Source of the DNA: Prevotella sp.
GTDB lineage: Bacteria > Bacteroidota > Bacteroidia > Bacteroidales > Bacteroidaceae
Assembly: GCA_016281815.1 (NCBI GenBank)
Contig: JAEEJK010000038.1
Coordinates: 1-60,320 of the forward strand
Length of the DNA: 60,320 bases
Direction: 5' to 3'
Shown: positions 35,140-43,378 of the stretch, in pieces
Numbering within the stretch: position 1 is the stretch's first letter
Layout: every line of letters starts with the position of its first letter
Notes under the pieces: generated by a model
Seen by the model: the letters and a program-made list of their open reading frames with translations, nothing else
What the model was told of the DNA's origin: nothing
Databases searched by the model: none
Made by a program: the position numbers and the translations under genes

Positions 35140-38115
35140 ATGGAAAACCACATACCACAGGAGTTCACCCAGTTTTACCTCAAGGATGTGTCGTTTGTCA
35201 ACCTCATGACGCACCGCATCTTCAATGTGCTTATCGTAGCCAACCCCTATGATGCGTTCATGCTGGAGGATGACGGCCGTGTCGATGAGAAGATTTTCGA
35301 CGAGTATATGCAGTTGGGCATGCGCTATCCCCCCACGTTCACGCAGGTGTGTACCACCGAGGAGGCGCGCCATGTGCTCAGCACCACCGCTATCGACCTG
35401 GTCATCTGCATGCCGGGCAATGCCGACAACGACGCCTTCAGTGTGGCGCGCGACATCAAGGCACACTTTCCACAGTTGCCCTGTGTGGTGCTCACGCCCT
35501 TCTCCCATGGCATCACACGCCGCATCCAGGACGAGGACATGTCGATTTTCGACTATGTCTTCTGCTGGTTGGGCGACACCAACCTCATCCTCTCCATCAT
35601 CAAGTTGCTGGAGGACAAGATGAACATCGAGCACGATATCCAGGAGGCTGGTGTGCAGATGATTCTGCTTGTCGAGGACGGCATCCGTTTCTACTCCTCC
35701 GTGCTGCCCAATCTCTACAGTTATATCCTCCTGCAGAGTCAGCGTTTCTCCACCGAGGCGCTCAACCCCCATGCCGCGGCACAGCGCAAGCGTGGCCGTC
35801 CCAAGGTGGTGCTGGCACGCACCTATGAGGAGGCGATGGCTTTCTATGAGAAATATGCTGACAACACACAGGGCATCATCAGCGATGTGCGCTTCCCCAA
35901 GGATGGCGTGAAGGACCCGGAGGCGGGTTTCAAACTGCTCCGTGAGATCCGTCGCCGCGATGAGTTCATTCCCCTCATCATGCAGAGCGCTGAGGCCGAG
36001 AATGAGGCGAAGGCGCTGGCAGAGGGTTTCCACTATGTGAACAAGAACTCGAAGAAGATGAACATCGACCTGCGCAAGTTGCTTGCCGAGCACCTGGGCT
36101 TCGGCGACTTCATCTTCCGCGACCCCACCACGAAGCATGAGGTGATGCGTGTGCGGAGCCTGAAGGAGTTGCAGGACAACATCTTCACCATCCCCCGCGA
36201 GTCAATGCTCTACCACATCTCCCGCAACCATGTGAGCCGCTGGTTGTGCGCCCGCGCCATCTTCCCCGTGTCGCAGTTCCTCAAGACCGTCACGTGGCAT
36301 AAACTCAAGGATGTGGATGCCCACCGCCAGATAATCTTCGACGCCATCGTACAGTACCGCAAGATGAAAAATGTGGGCGTCGTCGCGGTGTTCGACCGCG
36401 GCAAGTATGACCGTTACGCCCATTTTGCCCGCATCGGTGACGGTTCACTTGGCGGAAAGGGTAGGGGACTGGCTTTTTTGGACAACATCATCAAGCGGCA
36501 TCCGGAGTTCAACCAGTTCACCAACGCCACGGTGTCCATCCCGAAGACCGTCGTGCTCTGCACCGACATCTTCGACCAGTTCATGGATGCCAACAACCTG
36601 TATCAGGTAGCCCTGTGTGATGCCTCCGACGAGGATATCCTGCGCCATTTCCTGCGCGCGCAGTTGCCCGACACGCTCATTGCCGACTTCTTCACCTTCT
36701 TCGAGGCGACGAAGTGCCCGATAGCCGTCCGTTCCTCGTCATTGCTGGAGGATGCCCATTATCAGCCTTTTGCCGGCATCTACTCCACCTATATGATACC
36801 CTATCTAGAGGACAAATATGAGATGCTCCGTATGCTCGCATGTGCCATCAAGGCGGTTTATGCCTCGGTCTATTACCGCGACTCCAAGGCATACATGACA
36901 GCCACCAGCAATGTGATTGACTCTGAGAAGATGGCGGTCATTCTCCAAGAAGTGGTCGGCAACACCTACGGCACCCATTTCTATCCCAATATCAGCGGTG
37001 TGCTGCGCTCGCTCAACTACTATCCTATCGGTGATGAGAAGGCGGAGGACGGCATCGCCAGTCTGGCCTTGGGTTTGGGCAAGTATATCGTTGATGGCGG
37101 ACAGACATTGCGCGTGAGTCCCTACCATCCCCATCAGGTGCTTCAGACCAGCGAGATGGAGACCGCCCTGCGCGAGACACAGACGAAGTTCTATGCCCTC
37201 GACATGGCCACCACGACGCTCGATTTCCAGGTCGATGACGGCTTCAACATCCTCAAACTCCGCGTCCGGGAGGCAGACCGTGACCAGTCGCTCGACTTCA
37301 TCGCCTCTACCTACGACCCCTACGACCAGATCATCCGTGACGGTATCTATGAGGGTGGGCGCAAGGTCATCTCCTTTGCCGGAGTGCTCCAGCAGAATGT
37401 GTTCCCCTTCCCCGAGATCATGCAGATGGCCATGCGTTTCGGTTCAGAGGGCATGCACCGTCCTGTGGAGATAGAGTTCGCCTGCAACATCCGCGACCGG
37501 CGCATCCTCGATTTCTACCTGTTGCAGATACGCCCCATCGTCGATTCCAAGCAGATGCTTGAGACCGACCTGTGCACCATTCCCGATGAGGAGTGTCTGT
37601 TGCGCTCTCACATGTCGTTGGGGCATGGCATCAACGAGGATGTCTTCGATGTGGTGTATGTGAAGACTGACGAACATTTCACTGCCTCCAACAATCCTAC
37701 CATCGCCACCGAGATAGAGAAGATCAATCGTCGTTTCCTCGATGAGGGCAAGGGTTATGTCCTCGTGGGTCCCGGACGGTGGGGCTCCAGCGACTATTGG
37801 TTGGGTATCCCCGTGAAATGGCCCCACATCAGTGCCTCAAAACTGATTGTGGAGGCAGGACTGAAAAACTATCGCATCGACCCGAGTCAGGGAACGCATT
37901 TCTTCCAGAACCTCACCAGTTTTGGTGTGGGCTATTTCACCGTCAACACCTACACCGGTGAGGGCATCTGGCGCAAGGAGATACTTGATGCCATGCCTGC
38001 GGTCGAAGAGACGGAGCATGTGCGCCATGTGCGTTTCGACCGTCCCCTGCGCATCATGATGGATGGTAAGAAACAGGAAGGTGTCGTCCTCTTTCCTAAG
38101 AAGAGTGAAGAGTGA
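35140..38115 (+). CDS. Two receiver-like domains fused to PEP-synthase-type ATP-grasp domain
   Basis: 991 residues. Residues about 25-160 form a degenerate receiver-like domain without acidic pocket. Residues about 172-320 form a second one that keeps the phosphorylation set: E179/D180, D249 (GIISDVRFP), S283 and K302. Then comes the PPDK_N/ATP-grasp part: SLGGKGRGLAFLD, AVRSSSLLEDAHYQPFAGIY, PVEIEFA and the closing FYLLQIRPI near residue 790. The swivelling phosphohistidine domain and the PEP-binding barrel of true PEP synthase or PPDK are absent; instead a conserved C-terminal block follows (GPGRWGSSDYWLGIPV). It is therefore unlikely to make PEP. An ATP-dependent transfer controlled by a receiver domain is an inference. 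The stop codon lies inside a heptad repeat. Confidence 0.85.
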   Translation: MENHIPQEFTQFYLKDVSFVNLMTHRIFNVLIVANPYDAFMLEDDGRVDEKIFDEYMQLGMRYPPTFTQVCTTEEARHVLSTTAIDLVICMPGNADNDAFSVARDIKAHFPQLPCVVLTPFSHGITRRIQDEDMSIFDYVFCWLGDTNLILSIIKLLEDKMNIEHDIQEAGVQMILLVEDGIRFYSSVLPNLYSYILLQSQRFSTEALNPHAAAQRKRGRPKVVLARTYEEAMAFYEKYADNTQGIISDVRFPKDGVKDPEAGFKLLREIRRRDEFIPLIMQSAEAENEAKALAEGFHYVNKNSKKMNIDLRKLLAEHLGFGDFIFRDPTTKHEVMRVRSLKELQDNIFTIPRESMLYHISRNHVSRWLCARAIFPVSQFLKTVTWHKLKDVDAHRQIIFDAIVQYRKMKNVGVVAVFDRGKYDRYAHFARIGDGSLGGKGRGLAFLDNIIKRHPEFNQFTNATVSIPKTVVLCTDIFDQFMDANNLYQVALCDASDEDILRHFLRAQLPDTLIADFFTFFEATKCPIAVRSSSLLEDAHYQPFAGIYSTYMIPYLEDKYEMLRMLACAIKAVYASVYYRDSKAYMTATSNVIDSEKMAVILQEVVGNTYGTHFYPNISGVLRSLNYYPIGDEKAEDGIASLALGLGKYIVDGGQTLRVSPYHPHQVLQTSEMETALRETQTKFYALDMATTTLDFQVDDGFNILKLRVREADRDQSLDFIASTYDPYDQIIRDGIYEGGRKVISFAGVLQQNVFPFPEIMQMAMRFGSEGMHRPVEIEFACNIRDRRILDFYLLQIRPIVDSKQMLETDLCTIPDEECLLRSHMSLGHGINEDVFDVVYVKTDEHFTASNNPTIATEIEKINRRFLDEGKGYVLVGPGRWGSSDYWLGIPVKWPHISASKLIVEAGLKNYRIDPSQGTHFFQNLTSFGVGYFTVNTYTGEGIWRKEILDAMPAVEETEHVRHVRFDRPLRIMMDGKKQEGVVLFPKKSEE

Positions 38116-38166
38116 AGAATGAAGAGTGAAGGGTGAAGAGTGAAGGGTGAAGGGTGAAGAGTGAAG
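38104..38166 (+). repeat. Heptad microsatellite (AGTGAAG)n overlapping a stop codon
   Basis: Nine 7-base units (AGTGAAG, AATGAAG, GGTGAAG variants) without interruption. The first two units encode the last residues and TGA stop of the 991-residue protein. The same heptad occurs at 50732-50824 and 57163-57176. Confidence 0.9.
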
Positions 38167-38213
38167 AACTTGCCCTGTAATACAGCGACCCCCAAAAAGA
38201 AAAATTTATAGCA

Positions 38214-38260
38214 TTGTTTGCGGACACAAAAATGAATTTTTTAGTTGTTTGCGAGCACAA
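38214..38260 (+). repeat. Direct repeat of TTGTTTGCGnnCACAA, possible operator pair
   Basis: TTGTTTGCGGACACAA (38214-38229) and TTGTTTGCGAGCACAA (38245-38260) are 31 bases apart start to start, about three helical turns, with only two differing bases. They lie just upstream of the FNR-type palindrome of unit A. No matching pair occurs near unit B. Operator function is an inference from spacing and position. Confidence 0.5.
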
Positions 38261-38264
38261 TTAA

Positions 38265-38278
38265 TTGATTTAAATCAA
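38265..38278. promoter_or_regulatory. FNR/Crp-type palindrome TTGATTTAAATCAA (unit A)
   Basis: A perfect 14-base palindrome equal to the E. coli FNR consensus TTGATnnnnATCAA. It ends exactly 60 bases before the -7 element of small transcription unit A, the same spacing as at unit B. Bacteroidetes have Crp/FNR-family regulators; which one would bind is not known. Confidence 0.65.
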
Positions 38279-38331
38279 GAATTATATCAATTTTTGAAGA
38301 AAATCGATAAAAAGCATGGAAAACACGATGC

Positions 38332-38417
38332 AATGCATTACCTTTGCATCGTGTTTTTCATAGTATTAGATTTAAGGTTAACAAAGGTTGGAGTACGGCG
38401 GTACTCCTTTTTTTGTG
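38332..38417 (+). ncRNA. Small non-coding transcription unit A (promoter, ~63-nt RNA, terminator)
   Basis: TACCTTTG at 38339-38346 is a -7 element. The predicted RNA starts near 38352, contains two AAGGTT units (38373-38378 and 38384-38389) and ends in the hairpin GGAGTAC (38390-38396), loop GGCG, GTACTCC (38401-38407) plus seven T. About 80 bases are nearly identical to unit B at 45.7 kb: one substitution in the loop and one T of difference. No convincing reading frame with a start is present. There is no gene downstream on this strand, only a nonamer repeat and the convergent RDD gene, so the unit must act on its own. The rest of the 417-base gap is accounted for by the listed repeats. Confidence 0.75.
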
Positions 38418-38498
38418 TCTAGAGGGTCTAGAGGGTCTAGAGGATCTAGAAGATCTAGAGGATCTAGAAAATCTAGGATATCTAGAAAATCTAGAGAA
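38418..38498 (+). repeat. Nonamer tandem repeat TCTAGAgga, 9 copies
   Basis: Nine 9-base units, all starting TCTAG(A/G), run directly after the terminator of unit A and end 34 bases before the 3' end of the RDD gene. Because 9 is a multiple of three, an open frame of Leu-Glu-x repeats crosses it, but there is no start signal. Confidence 0.9.
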
Positions 38499-38532
38499 GT
38501 TTATAAAGTTGAAAAAAACGGGATTTTAAGGA

Positions 38533-39249
38533 TTATATCGTAGAATAGTATTGGAAGTCATTATACACCTTGTTGAGGAATTTCTCCGGGTCGTTTTCCT
38601 TGGCCCGTATGCCCAATACATTCTCCACTTTCTGTGCGAGTTGGTTCATGAGTGGTCCGCGTCGCTGGGTGTTGTCGGAGTAGAGAAGATGCTCGATGGC
38701 CTCAACCTGCCGCATGGAGAGGTGGGTGGCTTCGGGGTAGGAGGGAGCATAGTTCTGGTCGGCGAAAATAAAGGATCTCAGGATAAAAGGTTTTTGGTTT
38801 TTTGATAGTTTGACGACGGTCGTGCCCGCTGCGAGGTCGCCCAGCCGCTGGCTGTTTTTTGAGAAGACGATGAAGATGAGTCCGACGAACATGCAGCCGA
38901 AGTCAACCAAATATAGGATCCACCTGAGGAAAAGCGCCGTTTTTGAGGGCTTCGACCCGTCGAGGCATATCACCTTTATGCCCATGAGGCTCTTGCCGAG
39001 GGTCTGTCCGTCGATGAATATCTCCATGAGCAAGGGGTAACTCAGGACGATGAGTACTGAGAGGTATATGAGCACTTCGCCAAAGGTGTCGAAAGAGGAT
39101 GCGATGCCTGCTGTCATCCCAACAAAAAAGGTGGCGGCGATGGTGAGGAAGATGGCATCGATAACCCATGCAAAGAACCGCAGCACGACAGAAGCCGCCG
39201 TCTGCTCAATGCGTACATATTGTCCGGTGATGATGTTGGTTTTTGCCAT
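38533..39249 (-). CDS. RDD-family membrane protein
   Basis: 238 residues from ATG 39249 (MAKTNIITGQY). Three to four membrane helices at about 20-145 with the RDD marks: RFFAWVIDAIFL (Arg and Asp), DGQTLGKSLMGIKV, and RLGDLAAGTTVV. The soluble C-terminal 90 residues are charged. In Bacteroidetes the gene commonly pairs with SpoIIM-like and MoxR cluster genes, as here, where it is divergent from them. The molecular role is unknown. Confidence 0.9.
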   Translation of the reverse strand: MAKTNIITGQYVRIEQTAASVVLRFFAWVIDAIFLTIAATFFVGMTAGIASSFDTFGEVLIYLSVLIVLSYPLLMEIFIDGQTLGKSLMGIKVICLDGSKPSKTALFLRWILYLVDFGCMFVGLIFIVFSKNSQRLGDLAAGTTVVKLSKNQKPFILRSFIFADQNYAPSYPEATHLSMRQVEAIEHLLYSDNTQRRGPLMNQLAQKVENVLGIRAKENDPEKFLNKVYNDFQYYSTI

Positions 39250-39294
39250 GTGAGCCTTCTTGAATTGATGTTGTGATTTTTCCTCTGTTGATGC

Positions 39295-39328
39295 TTGCAA
39301 AATTAAGGATAGTTTTTTACTTTTGCAA
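39295..39328. promoter_or_regulatory. Interleaved divergent promoters for the RDD and SpoIIM-like genes
   Basis: + strand: TTG 39295-39297, 20 bases, TACTTTTG 39318-39325. - strand: TTG (39326-39328), 20 bases, TAATTTTG (39298-39305). Each -33 touches the -7 of the opposite promoter, and the ends form an inverted repeat (CTTGCAAAA at 39294-39302 with TTTTGCAAG at 39321-39329). Only one polymerase can occupy the site at a time. Confidence 0.75.
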
Positions 39329-39353
39329 GTCAATAGAACAAAAAAAGATAATC

Positions 39354-40319
39354 ATGCAGGAGGCAGTCTTTATCCGTCAGAACTTGGAGAAGTGGCAGGC
39401 CATGGAAAGGATGGTGGGCGATTCGGTGTTTACCACGCCCGATGAACTTGTCCAGGCCTACAATGAACTCACCTCCGACCTTGCCTTCGCACAGACGCAG
39501 TATCCTGCATCTCCGGTGACCGCCTATCTCAATGACCTTGCGCTCTCGCTGCACCGCGACCTCTACCGCCACAAGCATACCCCTTGGTCGAGGATTGTCA
39601 GGTTTTGGACACACGATATTCCCCTGAGTGTCTATGATGCGCGCTACTGCCTGCTCATCTCACTGGCAGTATTCGTGGTGTTCGCTATCATCGGCATGCT
39701 GTCCACCTTTGGCGATCCAGACTTCCCCCGTGCCATTTTGGGAGACAACTATGTGGACATGACCCTGAATAACATCGAGGAGGGCCATCCCATGGCCGTC
39801 TATGCAAGTGGAGGTCAGGTTTCTTCTTTCTTAGGCATTACTTTCAACAATATCATGGTGTCATTCATGACCTACGTGATGGGGGTATTCACCAGTTTTG
39901 GCACCGGCTATTACTTGATGAACAACGGCATCATGGTGGGGGCATTCATCACGTTCTTCATCGTTCGCGGTTTGTTTGTGGAGTCGATACTTGCCATCAT
40001 GCTCCATGGCACGCTTGAACTATCAGCCATCGTCATTGCGGGCGGAGCAGGCATCATGCTGGGCAACGGCTGGCTTTTCCCCGGCACATACGGCCGTGTG
40101 CAGTCGTTCCTCCGTGCTGCCCAGCGCAGTGTCCGAGTGCTCATCTCCACGACCCCCATCTTCATCGTGGCGGCGTTTATCGAGGGGTTCTTCACCCGCT
40201 ATACCAACATCGGCGATGGCCTGCGTCTGCTGGTCATCTGCGCCTCTGCACTGTTTATCATATTCTATTACATACTTTTGCCCATCAAACGTCACCGTGA
40301 AACGACCGCAGGAAAATAA
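39354..40319 (+). CDS. SpoIIM-family (stage II sporulation protein M-like) membrane protein
   Basis: 321 residues from ATG 39354 (MQEAVFIRQNLEKW). A soluble N-terminal part of about 95 residues is followed by six or seven membrane helices with NNIMVSFMTYVMGVFTSFGTGYYLMNNGIMVGAF and HGTLELSAIVIAGGAG, the SpoIIM-family core. In non-spore formers this family occurs next to RDD and MoxR genes; function unknown. It overlaps the next gene if that one starts at GTG 40297. Confidence 0.9.
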   Translation: MQEAVFIRQNLEKWQAMERMVGDSVFTTPDELVQAYNELTSDLAFAQTQYPASPVTAYLNDLALSLHRDLYRHKHTPWSRIVRFWTHDIPLSVYDARYCLLISLAVFVVFAIIGMLSTFGDPDFPRAILGDNYVDMTLNNIEEGHPMAVYASGGQVSSFLGITFNNIMVSFMTYVMGVFTSFGTGYYLMNNGIMVGAFITFFIVRGLFVESILAIMLHGTLELSAIVIAGGAGIMLGNGWLFPGTYGRVQSFLRAAQRSVRVLISTTPIFIVAAFIEGFFTRYTNIGDGLRLLVICASALFIIFYYILLPIKRHRETTAGK

Positions 40320-41172
40320 GATATTGCTTTATGAGGACCGCTCGAGGGCCCAGTGCATCGAGGCAGTCTTCGACTTCATGCGTGCCAACCGGCGCATTTG
40401 GTTCCGGTCGGCTTTCACCTTGCTCATGCCTGTCTGCATGGTGCTGGGGTTTTCGGTGCTGACTCTTTCCGCTGACGATCGGCCCTCAGGAGACACCATC
40501 ATGGACTGGCTGTTTGTCTGGGGACCGGGTTTTGACTTGTTCTTCAAGGTGATGGTGGTCGTCGGCACATGGATGACATTTGTGTTTGTCTATTCGCTGC
40601 TGGAGGCTTATGATGAGCATGGTTCTGCCCTCGATGCCTTCACGCAGCGGCAGATGCTGCCTTATTATCTGCGAAAGGCAAAGGTATCTTGGTGGCTTGC
40701 CATCCTGCTTGCCGGTGTGTCTTATTTCGTGCTGGGTTCCAGCAATATATGGCCCTCGCTCCTGCTTTTGATAGTGCTCGTGCCGTTGGCATTGTTGCCC
40801 TCCGTGGTCATCATTGAGAGGTTGGGAGTCTTCTCTGCCTTTGCCAAGTCACTGAGATTGGGTTTCCAAGCGTGGTTTCAGTTGTTCTTCACCATCGGGC
40901 TCACTTTGCTGTTCGGTTTTCTCATGACCCTTGTCATTGCGCTGCCCTCATTGGTGATGAGCGGGTGGTTCAGTTCGTTGGCCTACGGCTTGTCAAGCAA
41001 CAATGGCCTTACTCTGCTTGTCGCCTACGGGTTTACCTCGTTGGTTTATCTGGGACTGTACCTGATGGTGTCGATGATGCTCATGTCATGTGCCTACGAA
41101 TACGGCACGGTGTCGGAACGGATCGACGATGCGTCGCTGGAGAGTGAGATAGAACATTTTGAAGACCTATAA
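40297..41172 (+). CDS. Multispanning membrane protein of the MoxR cluster
   Basis: About 291 residues if started at GTG 40297 (VKRPQENKILLYEDR); this overlaps the previous stop by 23 bases. ATG 40378 is an alternative but would lose the soluble segment ILLYEDRSRAQCIEAVFDF, which looks like a cytoplasmic lead-in. Six predicted helices, with WPSLLLLIVLVPLALLPSVV and the amphipathic region SAFAKSLRLGFQAWFQLF. Resembles the glycerophosphoryl-diester-like membrane proteins that accompany SpoIIM/DUF4129 genes, but I cannot assign a family. Confidence 0.75.
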   Translation: MKRPQENKILLYEDRSRAQCIEAVFDFMRANRRIWFRSAFTLLMPVCMVLGFSVLTLSADDRPSGDTIMDWLFVWGPGFDLFFKVMVVVGTWMTFVFVYSLLEAYDEHGSALDAFTQRQMLPYYLRKAKVSWWLAILLAGVSYFVLGSSNIWPSLLLLIVLVPLALLPSVVIIERLGVFSAFAKSLRLGFQAWFQLFFTIGLTLLFGFLMTLVIALPSLVMSGWFSSLAYGLSSNNGLTLLVAYGFTSLVYLGLYLMVSMMLMSCAYEYGTVSERIDDASLESEIEHFEDL

Positions 41173-41183
41173 CCGACGTAGCC

Positions 41184-41801
41184 ATGGCAGCAGCACTCAA
41201 CCATATCATGCAAGATGACTCCTTGGCAGCACGCCTGTTTGCGGGTCACGACTACAAGCGGTCGCTTGTTGGCGACTCTCTTGTAGAACCTGACGACATC
41301 ATGCGGATACAGGTGCCTCCCGAGACAGAGAACATCGGCTTTTTTGATGCTTTGGCCCATTTCTTCGCATCCGTGCCATGGATTGTCTATGCCATTATCG
41401 GGGTTGCTCTGTTGGCATTGCTGGCACGGTGGCTTATCAGCAACGGATTGCTTGGTGATGGTTTCAGCCACACCGGCAGGGTGGAGTCTGCCGATGGCGA
41501 CGACATCTACGACATCGACTATGAGAAGGAGATGAAAAGTGCCATGCACGCCGGAGATTACTCCACGATGGTGAGGCTCATCTATCTCCGCACCTTACGC
41601 ACGCTCGATGAAGAAGGGCGCATCGTTTGGCGCATCTACAAAACCCCTACGGAGTATGCCGCCGAACTGCGTCAGCCCGCTTTTGCCACGATGACGAGGC
41701 ATTTCCTGCGTGTGCGCTACGGTCGGTTTGACGCCTCTGAGGCACTCTACGAGGAGATGCGTGCCCTGCAGGCTGAGGTGGAGAAAGGAGGTGAGGCATG
41801 A
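41184..41801 (+). CDS. DUF4129-type membrane protein
   Basis: 205 residues. One membrane helix at about 63-86, flanked by an N-terminal outer part and a cytoplasmic C-terminal domain with the DUF4129 pattern: MVRLIYLRTLRTLDEEGRI, IYKTPTEYAAEL, FLRVRYGRFD. Its stop overlaps the next start in ATGA, so translation is coupled. The domain is regularly linked to MoxR/DUF58 systems. Confidence 0.87.
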   Translation: MAAALNHIMQDDSLAARLFAGHDYKRSLVGDSLVEPDDIMRIQVPPETENIGFFDALAHFFASVPWIVYAIIGVALLALLARWLISNGLLGDGFSHTGRVESADGDDIYDIDYEKEMKSAMHAGDYSTMVRLIYLRTLRTLDEEGRIVWRIYKTPTEYAAELRQPAFATMTRHFLRVRYGRFDASEALYEEMRALQAEVEKGGEA

Positions 41802-43222
41802 AGCGCAAGGTGATGATGGCTTTGTTTGCCGTTGCGCTCTTGGCGCTGCTCTGGCTCATCATCCCACATGGAGAGCGGAATTTTATCTGGGATCCAGACA
41901 CCTTGTTCCGCCATGACGATGACGAGCCTTTTGGCTGCGAGTTGTTCGACAAGATGGCAGAGGCTACCCTGCCCAATGGCTATTCCTATTATCAGGGCAG
42001 CCTCGACGACCTGCTGAATTCAAAGGAGAAACGCTCTCTGTTGCTGGTATGCGGGGAGGTGTCATGGGATGAGTATGCTGCCATACGGATTGACAGTTTC
42101 ATCCGGCGGGGCAACAATCTGATGCTGGTTTGCAACGAATGTTATGGGGTTGGCGATTATGCCTGGGGAAGCGACCGCAGAACCAAGGATTTTTTCAAGA
42201 AGGATGACCTGAGAGAGGTGTTGAAAGGACATCGGGCTCCCGACACGCTGTATTGCACCAATGGCGACAGGATCCCTGTGCCCCGTCCCCTGCTCACCTC
42301 CTTCTTCGGCACCAAATTAAAGGCAACGCATACCAGTTCGATCGGACCGGTGCTCAGCAAGACGGCGCTGGTGAAGCGCAAGGCCAAAGAGATGGGAGCA
42401 GTCCGCTTTACCTATGACGGAGACACTGTGACGGTGCCCGATCCTTATGAGACAGACAGTTCTTTGGTGATGGACTACCGCAGCAAAGAAGATTTTGAGA
42501 ACGCCATTCAGTCGGCAAGGGAATCTTTGGAAGCCTACATGTATACTGATGTGAGCAATGAATATGTGTCCTTGACCGTCAATGTGGGCAAGGGAAAGGT
42601 GTTTTTGCTGACGAGTCCGCTGCTGTTCACCAACTATGGGGTGCTCGACACCCATATCTCCAAGTTCGTGGGATGGCAGTTGTCTCAGATAGCCGACCGT
42701 CCCGTGGTGAGGTTCTCCTATGCCTTGGTCAGCCAGCATTTCACCCATAGAAACGACCCGTCGGGCATCTCTTCCTCTCCGCTCTACTACATGCTTGACC
42801 GTCCGCCGCTCAGGTGGGCCATCTATACGCTGCTCGCCGCCATCGTGCTCTTCATGCTGTTCACGGCACGCCGCCGGCAGCGCCGCATCCCCGTGATTGA
42901 CACGCCTCAGAACCGCAACCTGAGTTTCGTGCAGTTGTTGGGCACCATCTACTACCGCCGTCATGACAATGCCGACCTGCTGCGCAAGAAATACACCTAT
43001 TTCCGTGAGGAACTGCGCCGCACCATGTTGCTTGATATCGACGACACTTCCGCAGATGCCTCACATCATGCACGGCTTGCCCAGAAGACAGGCATGGAGG
43101 AAGCGCGCATTGCCGAGACGATCGGCATGGTGCGCCGGCTCACTGCCGAACGTGAAGATTTGTCCGACAGGCAGTTACAGGAATGTATCGACCGGATGAA
43201 CGAGATCATAAAGAAACTATAA
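41798..43222 (+). CDS. DUF4350-type protein
   Basis: 474 residues. N-terminal membrane anchor (residues 5-23), a large periplasmic part with a GATase-like fold typical of DUF4350 (SLLLVCGEVSWDEYAAIRIDSFIRRGNNLML), a second membrane helix at about 348-368 (AIYTLLAAIVLFMLFTA), and a cytoplasmic helical tail. DUF4350 genes go with MoxR and DUF58 in many bacteria. The following 156 bases to moxR contain an 'ATTGTCTAAACTCC' repeat stretch and no clear promoter. Confidence 0.85.
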   Translation: MKRKVMMALFAVALLALLWLIIPHGERNFIWDPDTLFRHDDDEPFGCELFDKMAEATLPNGYSYYQGSLDDLLNSKEKRSLLLVCGEVSWDEYAAIRIDSFIRRGNNLMLVCNECYGVGDYAWGSDRRTKDFFKKDDLREVLKGHRAPDTLYCTNGDRIPVPRPLLTSFFGTKLKATHTSSIGPVLSKTALVKRKAKEMGAVRFTYDGDTVTVPDPYETDSSLVMDYRSKEDFENAIQSARESLEAYMYTDVSNEYVSLTVNVGKGKVFLLTSPLLFTNYGVLDTHISKFVGWQLSQIADRPVVRFSYALVSQHFTHRNDPSGISSSPLYYMLDRPPLRWAIYTLLAAIVLFMLFTARRRQRRIPVIDTPQNRNLSFVQLLGTIYYRRHDNADLLRKKYTYFREELRRTMLLDIDDTSADASHHARLAQKTGMEEARIAETIGMVRRLTAEREDLSDRQLQECIDRMNEIIKKL

Positions 43223-43279
43223 ATGAAGAGACACTACTCTTGCAGATCATAGGCTTCTACTGACGATGAGCAATCTGTT

Positions 43280-43320
43280 CTATTGTCTAAACTCCTGATC
43301 TCCTAAACGTCTAAACTCCA
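43280..43320 (+). repeat. Pyrimidine-rich CTAAACTCCT repeat, shared with 50.9 kb
   Basis: CTATTGTCTAAACTCCT at 43280-43296 is identical over 17 bases to 50880-50896; both are followed by degenerate CTCCTAAxx units. A dispersed intergenic repeat. Confidence 0.7.
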
Positions 43321-43378
43321 AAAAAATGAGAGAAAGCGAAACTTGAATAAAAATAGAATCATCACTAAATAAGACCAT

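Noticed and set aside
35790..35811. AT-hook-like KRGRPK in the receiver/ATP-grasp protein
   Set aside because: A single short match in a loop of a receiver-like domain; no other sign of DNA binding.
35113..36138. 341-codon - strand frame opposite the receiver/ATP-grasp gene
   Set aside because: Shadow of a well-supported + strand gene with clear domains.
38344..38529. Open frame of 61 codons with Leu-Glu-x repeats through unit A and the nonamer array
   Set aside because: Its TTG start overlaps the -7 promoter element, it crosses a terminator, and the repeats are simply 9-mers read in frame.
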